Positions 34,001-41,958 of a DNA stretch of 64,000 bases are shown here, piece after piece (positions within the stretch are counted from its first letter, which is position 1; each line of letters starts with the position of its first letter). A model generated the notes under the pieces. It saw nothing but the letters and a program-made list of their open reading frames with translations. It was not told the DNA's origin and searched no databases. Origin of the DNA: CAYQSU01 sp964420325. GTDB taxonomy: Bacteria > Pseudomonadota > Alphaproteobacteria > Rhodospirillales > Defluviicoccaceae. The stretch lies in the NCBI GenBank assembly GCA_964420325.1, contig CAYQSU010000008.1:9293-73292 (forward strand), in the 5' to 3' direction. A program made the translations under genes and the position numbers.

Positions 34001-35140
34001 TCAAAGTCCGAACACGGTCTCCTCGATCAACATGTCGACGACGTCACAAAGGGCTCGGTGCGGGTCGCGATCGGCGGCGATGGACTTCTCGTAACGGGCC
34101 AGTTGCCGGTGCGCGCTTGTACCCCGCCGCATGATCTCCCTGCAATGGAGAACCTCCTCGGTGCAACCGAGTGCTTCGGCGTCCGGCCTGACTAGGTTGA
34201 TGAGCTCCTCCAAGAGCTGCGCGCACGGCACCAGTTCTCCCTTGCCGAAGTCGACGAGACCGGCGTCGATACCGTACCGTTTCGCCCGCCACCGGTTCTC
34301 GTCGACGAGCAGACGGTCGTACATGCGCCAGCGCTGATTCTCGCGGCGAAGGCGGTAGAGCATGCGAACGATACAGACGAAGAGGGCGGCGATCGAGATC
34401 GCATCGTCGAGCAACGGACAGACGTCGGTGATCCGCATTTCCAGGGTCGGGAACCGCGCGCTTGGGCGGATGTCCCACCAGATCATGCTGGCGTCCGCGA
34501 ACATGCCGGCATTGACCAGCACGTCGACGTGGCGCTTGTACTCGCCATAGGAGTCGAATCGCGACGGCAGTCCCGTGCGCGGCAGCTCGTCGAAGACGCT
34601 GAGCCGATAGGATTTCAGGCCGCTGTCCTGCCCCCGCCAGAATGGCGACGAGGTGCTGAGGGCAAGCAGGTGCGGAAGGAAGTAGGCGACCTGGTTCATC
34701 AGGTCGATGCGCAACTCGTCGTCGTCGATGCCGACGTGGACGTGCATGCCGCAGATCAGAAGACGGCGGGCGACGGCCTGCATGTCGCGGGCGAGGATCC
34801 TGTACCGGTCCTTGTCGGTGTGCTTCTGCATCTGCCATTCGGAGAACGGATGGGTCGAGGAAGCGATCGGTGCGATACCGTAACGGCGCGTAACCTCGGC
34901 GACGGTTCGGCGCAGCCAGGCGAGGTCGTCGCGGGCCTCCTGCACGCTCTTGCACACATGCGTGCCGATCTCGATCTGCGAGGTCAGGAACTCCGGGCGG
35001 ACCAGATCCTTGATCCGCGCCTCGCATTCGGACATGACGGCCGGCGGCAGGTCGACGATGAGATCCCGTGTCTCGACGTCGACGAGGAGATACTCCTCCT
35101 CGATGCCGACGGTCAGCGGCGGCTCCGTGTGGCGCGTCAT
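34001..35140 (-). CDS. YbdK-family carboxylate-amine ligase (glutamate-cysteine ligase type 2)
   Basis: 379 residues from ATG 35140, which overlaps the upstream stop codon (TGATG). Family signature MTRHTEPPLTVGIEEEYLLVD at the N-terminus, then GMHVHVGIDD, STSSPFWRGQDSGLKSYR and MEMRITD-like RFPTLEMRITD. YbdK enzymes show weak glutamate-cysteine ligase activity; the natural substrate is often unknown. It is coupled to an N-formylglutamate amidohydrolase-like gene, a pairing that recurs in bacteria and hints at a shared glutamyl substrate. Confidence 0.93.
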   Translation of the reverse strand: MTRHTEPPLTVGIEEEYLLVDVETRDLIVDLPPAVMSECEARIKDLVRPEFLTSQIEIGTHVCKSVQEARDDLAWLRRTVAEVTRRYGIAPIASSTHPFSEWQMQKHTDKDRYRILARDMQAVARRLLICGMHVHVGIDDDELRIDLMNQVAYFLPHLLALSTSSPFWRGQDSGLKSYRLSVFDELPRTGLPSRFDSYGEYKRHVDVLVNAGMFADASMIWWDIRPSARFPTLEMRITDVCPLLDDAISIAALFVCIVRMLYRLRRENQRWRMYDRLLVDENRWRAKRYGIDAGLVDFGKGELVPCAQLLEELINLVRPDAEALGCTEEVLHCREIMRRGTSAHRQLARYEKSIAADRDPHRALCDVVDMLIEETVFGL

Positions 35141-36000
35141 CAGTGGTGTTCCACCTTGTACAGGTTGTCCATGGCCAGAAGCCGCTCGAGGGCGTCGCCA
35201 AGAAGGCTTGCCCAACGCCAGAGTCCTTCCCGGGCCTCGCAGTGGTCCTGGCGAACCTCTATGGCGGCGTTGGCGAGGCCGGCGGCGCCCGCATGCAGAT
35301 CGATCGTATAGGCGATCTCCTTGCCAGAGTAGGGTTCGTTGTCTCCGACTTGGAGATCCCCGTGCTGACGCAGAAGGTCGATCAGCGGAACCGCGATCCT
35401 GGGATCCCGGTTCCACAGCACGCCGACATCCCAGAACCGCTCCTCGCCGGCCAGCGACGGCGCGAAGGTGTGGATCGACAGGAACAGCGGCTCGGGGCCG
35501 GTGCGACGAAGGTGGGCGAGCACCTGTTCGATGGCGTGGTGATAGGGCCAGTGAAACGCCTCCGACCTTGCCGCCTGTTCGGCCTCGCTCAGGTTCCGGT
35601 TGCCGGGAATGATGATGCCGTCGCTGGCCTCGAGTATGGACTGCGGGTCGCCCGGTTGCCGATTGCAGTCGATGAGGAGCCGCGAGTAGCCGGCGAGGAC
35701 GGCGGGAGCGTCGAGGCGTTCGCCGAGCATCCTTGTCAGCTCGGCGGCGCCGATGTCGTAGGCGATGTGGCGTCGGAGTGCTGCCTCGTCGATGCCGAGC
35801 CTGCCCTTGGCGGCCGGGATCGCCGGGCTCGCGTGATCGCAGACGAGAAGGAGCGGGGACCTGCCGTTGCCGTTCACCACCTCGAAGGGCGCCGGATCTT
35901 CGACGGCGAGGACAGTGTGCTCGGCAATGTCGGCCGGACGATGCGGTTCGATGAGCCGCAGGGAGGATTCCGGTTCACCGGTTGACGGTCTCGACGGCAT
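35140..36000 (-). CDS. N-formylglutamate amidohydrolase family protein
   Basis: 286 residues from ATG 36000; a start 13 codons upstream (36039) is possible. FGase domain with LLLVCDHASPAIP (catalytic/metal region) near residue 50, LIDCNRQPGDPQSI, and LSIHTFAPS. The classical enzyme releases formate from N-formyl-L-glutamate in histidine degradation, but no hut gene is present. Tight coupling to the YbdK-type ligase suggests action on a glutamyl or amide compound instead. Divergent from the EamA gene. Confidence 0.9.
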   Translation of the reverse strand: MPSRPSTGEPESSLRLIEPHRPADIAEHTVLAVEDPAPFEVVNGNGRSPLLLVCDHASPAIPAAKGRLGIDEAALRRHIAYDIGAAELTRMLGERLDAPAVLAGYSRLLIDCNRQPGDPQSILEASDGIIIPGNRNLSEAEQAARSEAFHWPYHHAIEQVLAHLRRTGPEPLFLSIHTFAPSLAGEERFWDVGVLWNRDPRIAVPLIDLLRQHGDLQVGDNEPYSGKEIAYTIDLHAGAAGLANAAIEVRQDHCEAREGLWRWASLLGDALERLLAMDNLYKVEHH

Positions 36001-36058
36001 GCAGGACACCGGCACAATCGGACTGGTTCGTCGACGCAAACGAGGATATTAGCGGCCC

Positions 36059-37012
36059 ATGTCGAGCATGCGAAGCATCGTGACGGCGCGCGAGGTTGTG
36101 CCCGCGTCTGGCCTCGCCTCGGGTCGCCGCGCCCTGCCGATCCTCCTCCTCGGAGCGGGCGCTATCGCGTTCGCACCGATCTTCGTGCGGTTGAGTGAGC
36201 TCGGCCCGACGGCGACGGCCTTTCATAGGCTGTTCTTGGCGCTTCCCGCCCTGTGGCTGTGGTATTCCGTCGAGGGCTGGACCCGGCCCGCCACCGCGCC
36301 GCCGAAGACCGGAGCCGACTATCTTCTTCTCGGTGCGGCGGGGCTGTTGTTCGCAGGCGACCTCGCGTTCTGGCACTGGTCGATCCGCTTCACCACGGTG
36401 GCCAACGCCACGCTCCTCGCCAACTTCGCGCCGATCTTCGTCGTGCTGGCGGGCTACACCCTGTTCGGTGAGCGGTTCTCGCGGGCTTTTCTGGTCGGCA
36501 TGACCACGGCCCTGGGCGGGGCGTGCATCCTGATGGGCCGCAGCTTCACGCTCAGCACGACCAACCTCCTCGGTGACGGCCTCGGCCTCGTCACCGCCCT
36601 GTTCTATGCCGGTTACATCCTTGCCGTCGGCCGCCTTCGGGCCCGCTTCTCTACGGCGACGATCATGGCCTGGACGGGCCTTTCGACCTGCATCGCGCTG
36701 CTTCCGGTCGCACTCGTCTCGGGCGAAGCGCTGATCGCGACCACCGCCTACGGGTGGGCGGTGCTGGCGGGCCTTGCCCTCTTGTCCCACGTCGGCGGGC
36801 AGGGGATGATCGCCTATGCTCTCGCCCATCTTCCGGCCGCGTTCTCGTCCGTGAGCCTGCTCCTGCAGCCGGCGGCTGCTGCCGTGTTGGCATGGGTCGT
36901 TCTCGGCGAGGCGCTCGGCGCGGTCCAGGCGGCGGGGGCGGCGATGGTCCTTGCCGGCATCGCTCTGGCAAGGCGCGGAAGCCGGTCTCCGTCTGCCGAA
37001 AGCCAATCTTAA
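36059..37012 (+). CDS. EamA/DMT-family permease
   Basis: 317 residues with ten predicted membrane helices in two EamA repeats (each about 140 residues). The first repeat contains LAFWHWSIRFTTVANATLLANFAPIFVVL, and the second VAGLALLSHVGGQGMIAYALAHLPAAFSSVSLLLQPAAAAVLAW-type residues characteristic of the superfamily. Drug/metabolite exporters; substrate unknown. Followed by the IS110 element about 94 bp later. Confidence 0.93.
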   Translation: MSSMRSIVTAREVVPASGLASGRRALPILLLGAGAIAFAPIFVRLSELGPTATAFHRLFLALPALWLWYSVEGWTRPATAPPKTGADYLLLGAAGLLFAGDLAFWHWSIRFTTVANATLLANFAPIFVVLAGYTLFGERFSRAFLVGMTTALGGACILMGRSFTLSTTNLLGDGLGLVTALFYAGYILAVGRLRARFSTATIMAWTGLSTCIALLPVALVSGEALIATTAYGWAVLAGLALLSHVGGQGMIAYALAHLPAAFSSVSLLLQPAAAAVLAWVVLGEALGAVQAAGAAMVLAGIALARRGSRSPSAESQS

Positions 37013-37105
37013 GCCGGATGGACGATCCTGCGAAGGCCCACGCGGCGCGGCGGACGTGCGACGGCAGGGGCTTGCTCGACGCAAGCGCGACACCAGGAAA
37101 GGAAA

Positions 37106-37113
37106 CATAGGAG
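37106..37113 (+). repeat. Left copy of the 8-bp IS110 junction repeat
   Basis: CATAGGAG, identical to 38399-38406. Neighbouring bases differ on both sides, so the repeat is exactly 8 bp. Confidence 0.7.
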
Positions 37114-37359
37114 ATGGCATGAATGGGCTGTGAGCGGCCAATGATCCCGATGCGGTTAAGGTATTGGGAGAGGCGGATAGGCTGCAGGTTGCATGCGGTA
37201 TCTAGGGCGTTTGGCCCTGTAGAGGAGATTACCCGTCGCCTGTATCCGAACGACCAGCATGAGGCGCGGTGGCTGCCGGCGACCCCGGATAGGAGTCTGG
37301 CTTGGCCGTTCACGCCCCGGCTTGGGGCTCCGCCTCCCACCAACGGGAGACTTGTAGCC
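37114..37359 (+). ncRNA. Candidate bridge RNA region of the IS110 element
   Basis: This 246-bp leader is upstream of the recombinase, where IS621-type members encode the guide (bridge) RNA. Stems seen: AGGGC/GCCCT (37204-37208 and 37214-37218) and GCCCC/GGGGC (37314-37318 and 37324-37328). Possible guide stretches repeat parts of the junction: ATAGGAG at 37289-37295, AGGAGAT at 37223-37229 (also at the left end, 37109-37115) and GGATAGG at 37175-37181. Short matches may be chance, so the RNA limits and loops are inference. Confidence 0.45.
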
Positions 37360-38403
37360 ATGGCCTTCATCGGAGTCGATCTTCATCAGAATTGCTTCAC
37401 CGTCTGCCGTCTGGGTTCCGACGGCTCGGGAACCTTCGCCACCTACCAGCTGTGCCGCGCCGATCTGGACCGCTTCTGCTTGGGTCTGGACGCCGACGAC
37501 GAGATCGCGGTGGAGGCGACGGGCAATTCGGCTTGGTTCCGCGACGAGGTGGTCTCCTGCGTCGGGCGGGTGGTGGTGGTCAATCCCTGGCGGTTCCAGG
37601 TGATCCGCGAGTCGGTCAGCAAGACCGACCGCAACGACGCCCGCGCCTTGGCGGTGTTCCTGTCCAAGGACATGCTGCCCGAGACGCGGCTGAAGTCGAA
37701 GGCGGAGAACGAACTGGCCTCGCTGGTCCTCACCCGCGATCTGTTGGTCAAGCAGCGGACCCGACTGCTGAACAACATCCACGCCCTGTTCAACCGGCAC
37801 GGGGTCAAGCTGAAGACGGCGGGGCTGAGCAGCCGGCGCCGCCTGCTGGTGCTGGAGATCGGGCGGTTCTCGACGCTGGAGCAGGTCGAGTTGCGGATCC
37901 TGCGCGACCAGGCGCTGAGCCTCACCACTACGATTGCCGAACTGGACGGCGAGATCGAACGTGGCGCCCAGAACCTCGACGGTTACGAGAGCCTGGTCAG
38001 CATCAAGGGCGTCGGGCCGCGCGCGGCGGCGGTGTTCCTGTCGGGCATCGGCAACGTGGACGACTTCGAGACGGCCGACAAGCTGGCCGCCTATCTCGGA
38101 ATCGTGCCCCGTGTCAGCCAGTCCAACGAGACCGACAACCGGGGACTGATCACCAAGCGCGGCAACAAGCTGATGCGCACGACCCTGGTCCAATGCACAC
38201 TGATCGCGATCCGCTATTCCGGATACCTCAACGCATTCTACCGCCGCATCAAGGACCGGCGCGGCAGCGGCAAGGCGATCATCGCCACTGCCAGGAAGCT
38301 CCTCGGCAACATCTTCAACACTTCGAAAAACAGGTGGGTCTTCGAGGACTTCGCCACATACACGTTCGCGGAAAAACCTCTTTCCGCTGGACAATCATCA
38401 TAG
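37360..38403 (+). CDS. IS110-family recombinase (transposase)
   Basis: 347 residues from ATG 37360; the longer open frame upstream covers the noncoding leader. DEDD-type RuvC-like domain: D7 in FIGVDLHQN, E52 in VAVEATGNS and D90/D93 in KTDRNDARAL. The C-terminal Tnp20 (transposase_20) domain has the helix-hairpin-helix segment SIKGVGPRAAAVFLSGIG near 214-231 and the catalytic serine region PRVSQSNET (S255). The complete length and intact motifs suggest an active enzyme. Confidence 0.95.
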   Translation: MAFIGVDLHQNCFTVCRLGSDGSGTFATYQLCRADLDRFCLGLDADDEIAVEATGNSAWFRDEVVSCVGRVVVVNPWRFQVIRESVSKTDRNDARALAVFLSKDMLPETRLKSKAENELASLVLTRDLLVKQRTRLLNNIHALFNRHGVKLKTAGLSSRRRLLVLEIGRFSTLEQVELRILRDQALSLTTTIAELDGEIERGAQNLDGYESLVSIKGVGPRAAAVFLSGIGNVDDFETADKLAAYLGIVPRVSQSNETDNRGLITKRGNKLMRTTLVQCTLIAIRYSGYLNAFYRRIKDRRGSGKAIIATARKLLGNIFNTSKNRWVFEDFATYTFAEKPLSAGQSS

Positions 38404-38406
38404 GAG
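38399..38406 (+). repeat. Right copy of the 8-bp IS110 junction repeat
   Basis: CATAGGAG, overlapping the recombinase stop codon and running into the GGAGGAGGAG ribosome-binding region of the next gene. Confidence 0.7.
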
Positions 38407-38420
38407 GAGGAGGAGCGCTC

Positions 38421-39707
38421 ATGGGGCACAATCGTCGACTGGCGGTCATCGGGCTTGGTTACGTGGGGTTGCCAGTTGCTGTCGCCTTCGCCCGCAGCGG
38501 CACGCCGGTCGTCGCCTTCGACGTCGACGAGACGCGGGTCCGGGAACTCGGACAGGGCATCGACCGCACCAACGAGGTCGATGGCGAGGAGCTTCGGTCG
38601 GTCGGCCTGCGCTACACCACCGATCCGGGCGATCTCGGCGCCGCCGACTTTCACATCGTCGCCGTACCGACGCCGATCACCGATGCCAACCGGCCTGATC
38701 TCGGACCGCTGTTGTCGGCGACGCGAACGGTGGGCAGGCACCTCAAGAGGGGGGACGTCGTCGTCTACGAATCGACGGTCTATCCGGGCGCGACCGAGGA
38801 GGACTGCCTGCCCGTTCTGGAACGGGAGTCGGGGCTCAAGGGTGGCATCGACTTCGCCGTCGGCTACTCGCCGGAGCGGATCAATCCGGGCGACAAGGAG
38901 CACCGGTTCGAGACCATCACCAAGGTCGTCGCCGCTCATCCGCCGGAGGCTCTTGCCATCGTCGCCGACGTCTACTCGAGCGTGGTCAGGGCCGGCGTCC
39001 ATCGGGCTCCGAACATCCGCACCGCCGAGGCGGCCAAGGTCATCGAGAACACGCAAAGGGATCTCAACATCGCGCTGATGAACGAACTGGCCCTGATCTT
39101 CGAGCGGCTTGGCCTCGATACCCAGGACGTACTGGCCGCCGCCGGCACCAAATGGAACTTCCTAAGGTTCACGCCCGGTCTCGTCGGCGGCCACTGCATT
39201 GGCGTCGACCCTTACTACCTGACCTATCGGGCGCAACGGGCCGGATACCATCCCGAGGTCATCCTCGCCGGTCGTCGCATCAACGACGGTATGGGACAAT
39301 GGGTGGCGGCCGAGACCGTCAAGCGCCTCTTGCGCAACGGCGCCCGCGGCGATCTCCACGCCGTCGTCCTCGGCATTACCTTCAAGGAGAACGTGCCGGA
39401 CGTGCGCAACACCCGGGTGACCGACATCATTCGCGAGCTCGAGGCCTACGGCATCGCCGTGCAGGTCCACGACCCGCTCGCCGACGCCGTGGAGGTCGAA
39501 GCCGAGTACGGCGTTCGCCTGACGAGGCTCGAGGATCTGCAGCCCGCGGACGCGGTGATCCTTGCCGTCGCGCACACCTTCTATCGCGACGGTGACTGGC
39601 CGATGGTCACGCGCCTCCTGAAAGGCGGCCGGGGGCTCGTCGCCGACGTCCGAAGCAGCCTCGACCGGGCAACCACCCCGCCGGGCGTCAATCTTTGGCG
39701 GATTTGA
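38421..39707 (+). CDS. Nucleotide-sugar dehydrogenase (UDP-HexNAc 6-dehydrogenase type)
   Basis: 428 residues. Oxidises UDP-N-acetylhexosamine or a related sugar to the uronic acid for polysaccharide building blocks. N-terminal Rossmann motif GLGYVGLPVAVAFARSG (residues 11-27), VAVPTPITDANRPDL, and the catalytic cysteine in GLVGGHCIGVDPYYL (WbpO/TviB-like rather than UDP-glucose-specific Ugd). It starts 14 bp after the IS110 element and is convergent with the export gene of the exosortase locus. Confidence 0.93.
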   Translation: MGHNRRLAVIGLGYVGLPVAVAFARSGTPVVAFDVDETRVRELGQGIDRTNEVDGEELRSVGLRYTTDPGDLGAADFHIVAVPTPITDANRPDLGPLLSATRTVGRHLKRGDVVVYESTVYPGATEEDCLPVLERESGLKGGIDFAVGYSPERINPGDKEHRFETITKVVAAHPPEALAIVADVYSSVVRAGVHRAPNIRTAEAAKVIENTQRDLNIALMNELALIFERLGLDTQDVLAAAGTKWNFLRFTPGLVGGHCIGVDPYYLTYRAQRAGYHPEVILAGRRINDGMGQWVAAETVKRLLRNGARGDLHAVVLGITFKENVPDVRNTRVTDIIRELEAYGIAVQVHDPLADAVEVEAEYGVRLTRLEDLQPADAVILAVAHTFYRDGDWPMVTRLLKGGRGLVADVRSSLDRATTPPGVNLWRI

Positions 39708-39723
39708 CCGGCTGCGCCCCCGA

Positions 39724-40356
39724 CTAGAAGAACGTTTCCGGGATGATCACCACGTCGCCCGGCAGAACCGCGACGTTGGCGGTGATCTCTCCGTCCTTCA
39801 ACAGGTCGTCGAGACGGACACGATACTGCTTCTGTTGGCCGTCCTCGATGCGGACGATGCTGGCGCGATTGCCGTCCGCGAACGCGGTCAGGCCGCCGAC
39901 GGCGATCATGACGTCGAGCAGGGTCATGTTTGCACGGTAGGGGAGGGCGCGTGGCTGCTGCGCCTGCCCGACGACACGCACCTGCTGGTCGAAGGTGCCG
40001 ACGAAGTTGGTGACGATCACGGTGACCAGCGGATTCTGGATGAAGACGCCGAGCTGGCTTTCGATCTCGCGGCCGAGCTCGCTCGGGGTCCGGTTGGCGG
40101 CCTCGAGATCCTCGAGCAACGGCACCGAGATTCGTCCATCCGGCCTCACCGGCACGGTCGTTGTCAGCTCGGGACTGCGCCAGACGAAGATCTGCAGAAC
40201 GTCCCCCGGGCCGATGCGGTAGGCCGGGGCCTCATGCTCCTCGCCGACCGCCATCGGTGGCAGGTCCGCATGTTGGGTGCAGCCACCGACGGCCAGCATC
40301 GCGGAGATGACCAGCCCGCCTACGATGCATCCTTTGCCGAGAAGTTGGGCAACCAT
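39724..40356 (-). CDS. XrtA-associated polysaccharide export protein (Wza-like)
   Basis: 210 residues with lipobox VGGCTQ (C26), then the polysaccharide biosynthesis/export (PES) domain (YRIGPGDVLQIFVWRSPEL near 46-64) and a SLBB-like repeat (QVRVVGQAQQPRALPYRANMTLLDVMIAVGG region). Members of this short family take part in outer-membrane export of the exopolysaccharide. The Shine-Dalgarno AAGAGG is six bases before the ATG. It lies 222 bp after prsR on the same strand. Confidence 0.93.
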   Translation of the reverse strand: MVAQLLGKGCIVGGLVISAMLAVGGCTQHADLPPMAVGEEHEAPAYRIGPGDVLQIFVWRSPELTTTVPVRPDGRISVPLLEDLEAANRTPSELGREIESQLGVFIQNPLVTVIVTNFVGTFDQQVRVVGQAQQPRALPYRANMTLLDVMIAVGGLTAFADGNRASIVRIEDGQQKQYRVRLDDLLKDGEITANVAVLPGDVVIIPETFF

Positions 40357-40578
40357 GATCGGCCTCTTGTCGTTCTCACGCTGAACCTGGAACCAAGCCG
40401 CACGACCTTAATCAGCCTGTTGAATCGGAGCAACATTCAAGCGCTGATCGCAGTCCCCGGCAGTGCGCTTGCGGGCAAAACTCGTTCCCGCTGTTGCTTT
40501 GCGATCACATCGTCCTCGGGTGGCGCCTGCGCTGCGAGTGGCGGTGCCGAGCGTCCGAACGACGACACCGCCTGCCCG
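40357..40578. other. Intergenic region between prsR and the export gene
   Basis: 222 bp, less GC-rich than its surroundings. It probably holds the promoter of the export gene. No clear sigma54 site directed leftwards (toward the gene) was found. A CGGCAG-N5-TTGC match at 40458-40472 points the wrong way. Confidence 0.5.
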
Positions 40579-41958
40579 TCACCACTTGATGTTGTATTCG
40601 CGAAGCAGCTGGTAGAGCGTCGGCCGGCTCACGTCGAGGATCTTGGCGGCTTTGGACACGTTGCCCTCCGTCTCGGCGATGGCCTGGGTGATCGCCCGTC
40701 GCTCCGCCTTCTCGCGGAACTCCTTCAGCGTGCCGGTCTGAGACTCCCGCTGCGCCGTGGGCAGACCCAGATCCTCCAGGGTGACGGTGTGCCCGTGCGC
40801 GGCAACGACGGCTCGCTTGATCCGGTTCTCAAGCTCGCGGACGTTGCCGGGCCAGGCGCAGCTCGAGATCGCGGCCAGCGCTTCGGCTGTGAACCCTTTG
40901 ATCGCACGACCCTGCGCCTTGGCCATGTGACGCAGGAAGTGATGGGCGATGACCACCGCGTCATCGGGCCGGTCGCGCAAGGGTGGGATGCTGATCACAG
41001 TCTCGGCGAGCCGATAATAGAGCTCCTCGCGGAATTGACCGCCTTCGATCAGCTTGGCGAGGTCCTTGTTGGTCGCCGAGACGATGCGGATGTCGACCGG
41101 GATCTGCCGGCGGCCACCGATCCGCTCGATCACGCGCTCCTGCAGAAAGCGGAACAGTTTCGCCTGCAGGGGCAGCGGCAGATCGCCGATCTCGTCGAGG
41201 AAGAGAGTGCCGCCGTCCGCGACCTCGACCTTGCCCGGTGTGGTCTTCACCGCCCCTGTGAACGCGCCCTTCTCGTGTCCGAACAGCTCGCTCTCGAGCA
41301 GATGCTCGGGGATGGCGGCGCAGTTGATCGGCACGAACGGCCCCTTGGCGCGCTTGCTGAGATCGTGGGTGGCCCTGGCGAAGACCTCCTTGCCGGTGCC
41401 GCTTTCGCCAAGAAGGAGGACGGTGACGTCGGACGGCGCGAACCTGCGGATCTCTTCGCACAGGCGAAGCATGTCGGTGTTGGTGGTGATCAGGCCCGGC
41501 AACGCGGTGCGAACGTCCACGCCTTGAAGGCGGCGGTTCTCCTCCTCGAGGGAGTGGAGATGATAGGCGCGCTGAACGATGAGGTTGAGCGTCTCGATCT
41601 CGATCGGCTTTTGGTAGAAATCGTAGGCGCCTCTCGCCACCGCCTGAACCGCGTACTCGCGCTGGGTTTGGCCGCTCATGACGATGACCTTGGTGGCCGG
41701 CTCCTGGGCGAGGATGGCTTGCAGCACGGCCATTCCCTCGGTCGGCCCATGGGGATCGGGAGGCAGTCCGAGATCGAGCACAACGACCGGCGGATGATGC
41801 TCGCGCACCAGACCGAGGGCGCTCTGACGATCGCCGGCGACGATCACCTCGCAGTCGTCGAACGCCCAGGAGAGCTGGCGGCGCAGCCCCTCGTCGTCGT
41901 CGACGATCAGGAGCGTTCTCATTGCCGCATCGTTCTTGGCCCCGTCTGTCGGTCCCAT
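40579..41958 (-). CDS. prsR: PrsR, XrtA/PEP-CTERM-system sigma54-dependent response regulator
   Basis: 459 residues from ATG 41958, coupled to prsK (TGATG); ATG 41922 is an alternative that would remove 12 residues. N-terminal receiver with phosphoacceptor D62 (VVLDLGLP), AAA+ domain with Walker A GESGTGKE and the sigma54-contact motif GAFTGA, and a C-terminal Fis-type HTH (NVSKAAKILDVSRPTLYQLL). PrsR/PrsK pairs turn on genes of exosortase-linked polysaccharide loci with sigma54. Confidence 0.95.
   Translation of the reverse strand: MGPTDGAKNDAAMRTLLIVDDDEGLRRQLSWAFDDCEVIVAGDRQSALGLVREHHPPVVVLDLGLPPDPHGPTEGMAVLQAILAQEPATKVIVMSGQTQREYAVQAVARGAYDFYQKPIEIETLNLIVQRAYHLHSLEEENRRLQGVDVRTALPGLITTNTDMLRLCEEIRRFAPSDVTVLLLGESGTGKEVFARATHDLSKRAKGPFVPINCAAIPEHLLESELFGHEKGAFTGAVKTTPGKVEVADGGTLFLDEIGDLPLPLQAKLFRFLQERVIERIGGRRQIPVDIRIVSATNKDLAKLIEGGQFREELYYRLAETVISIPPLRDRPDDAVVIAHHFLRHMAKAQGRAIKGFTAEALAAISSCAWPGNVRELENRIKRAVVAAHGHTVTLEDLGLPTAQRESQTGTLKEFREKAERRAITQAIAETEGNVSKAAKILDVSRPTLYQLLREYNIKW

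Larger units (their letters stand above)
37106..38406 (+). mobile_element. IS110-family insertion sequence
   Basis: About 1.3 kb: a noncoding 5' part (37114-37359), a 347-residue recombinase gene and almost no 3' noncoding part. The 8-mer CATAGGAG occurs at both ends (37106-37113 and 38399-38406), so each boundary lies within that repeat, and the recombinase stop codon TAG sits inside the right copy. Removing one repeat and the intervening DNA rebuilds an uninterrupted AGGAGGAGGAGGAG sequence in front of the downstream gene. IS110 elements leave no classical target duplication but share a core sequence at both ends. Confidence 0.8.

Noticed and set aside
40458..40472. Sigma54-like sequence CGGCAG-N5-TTGC
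   Set aside because: It points rightwards into the end of prsR and no plus-strand gene follows it.
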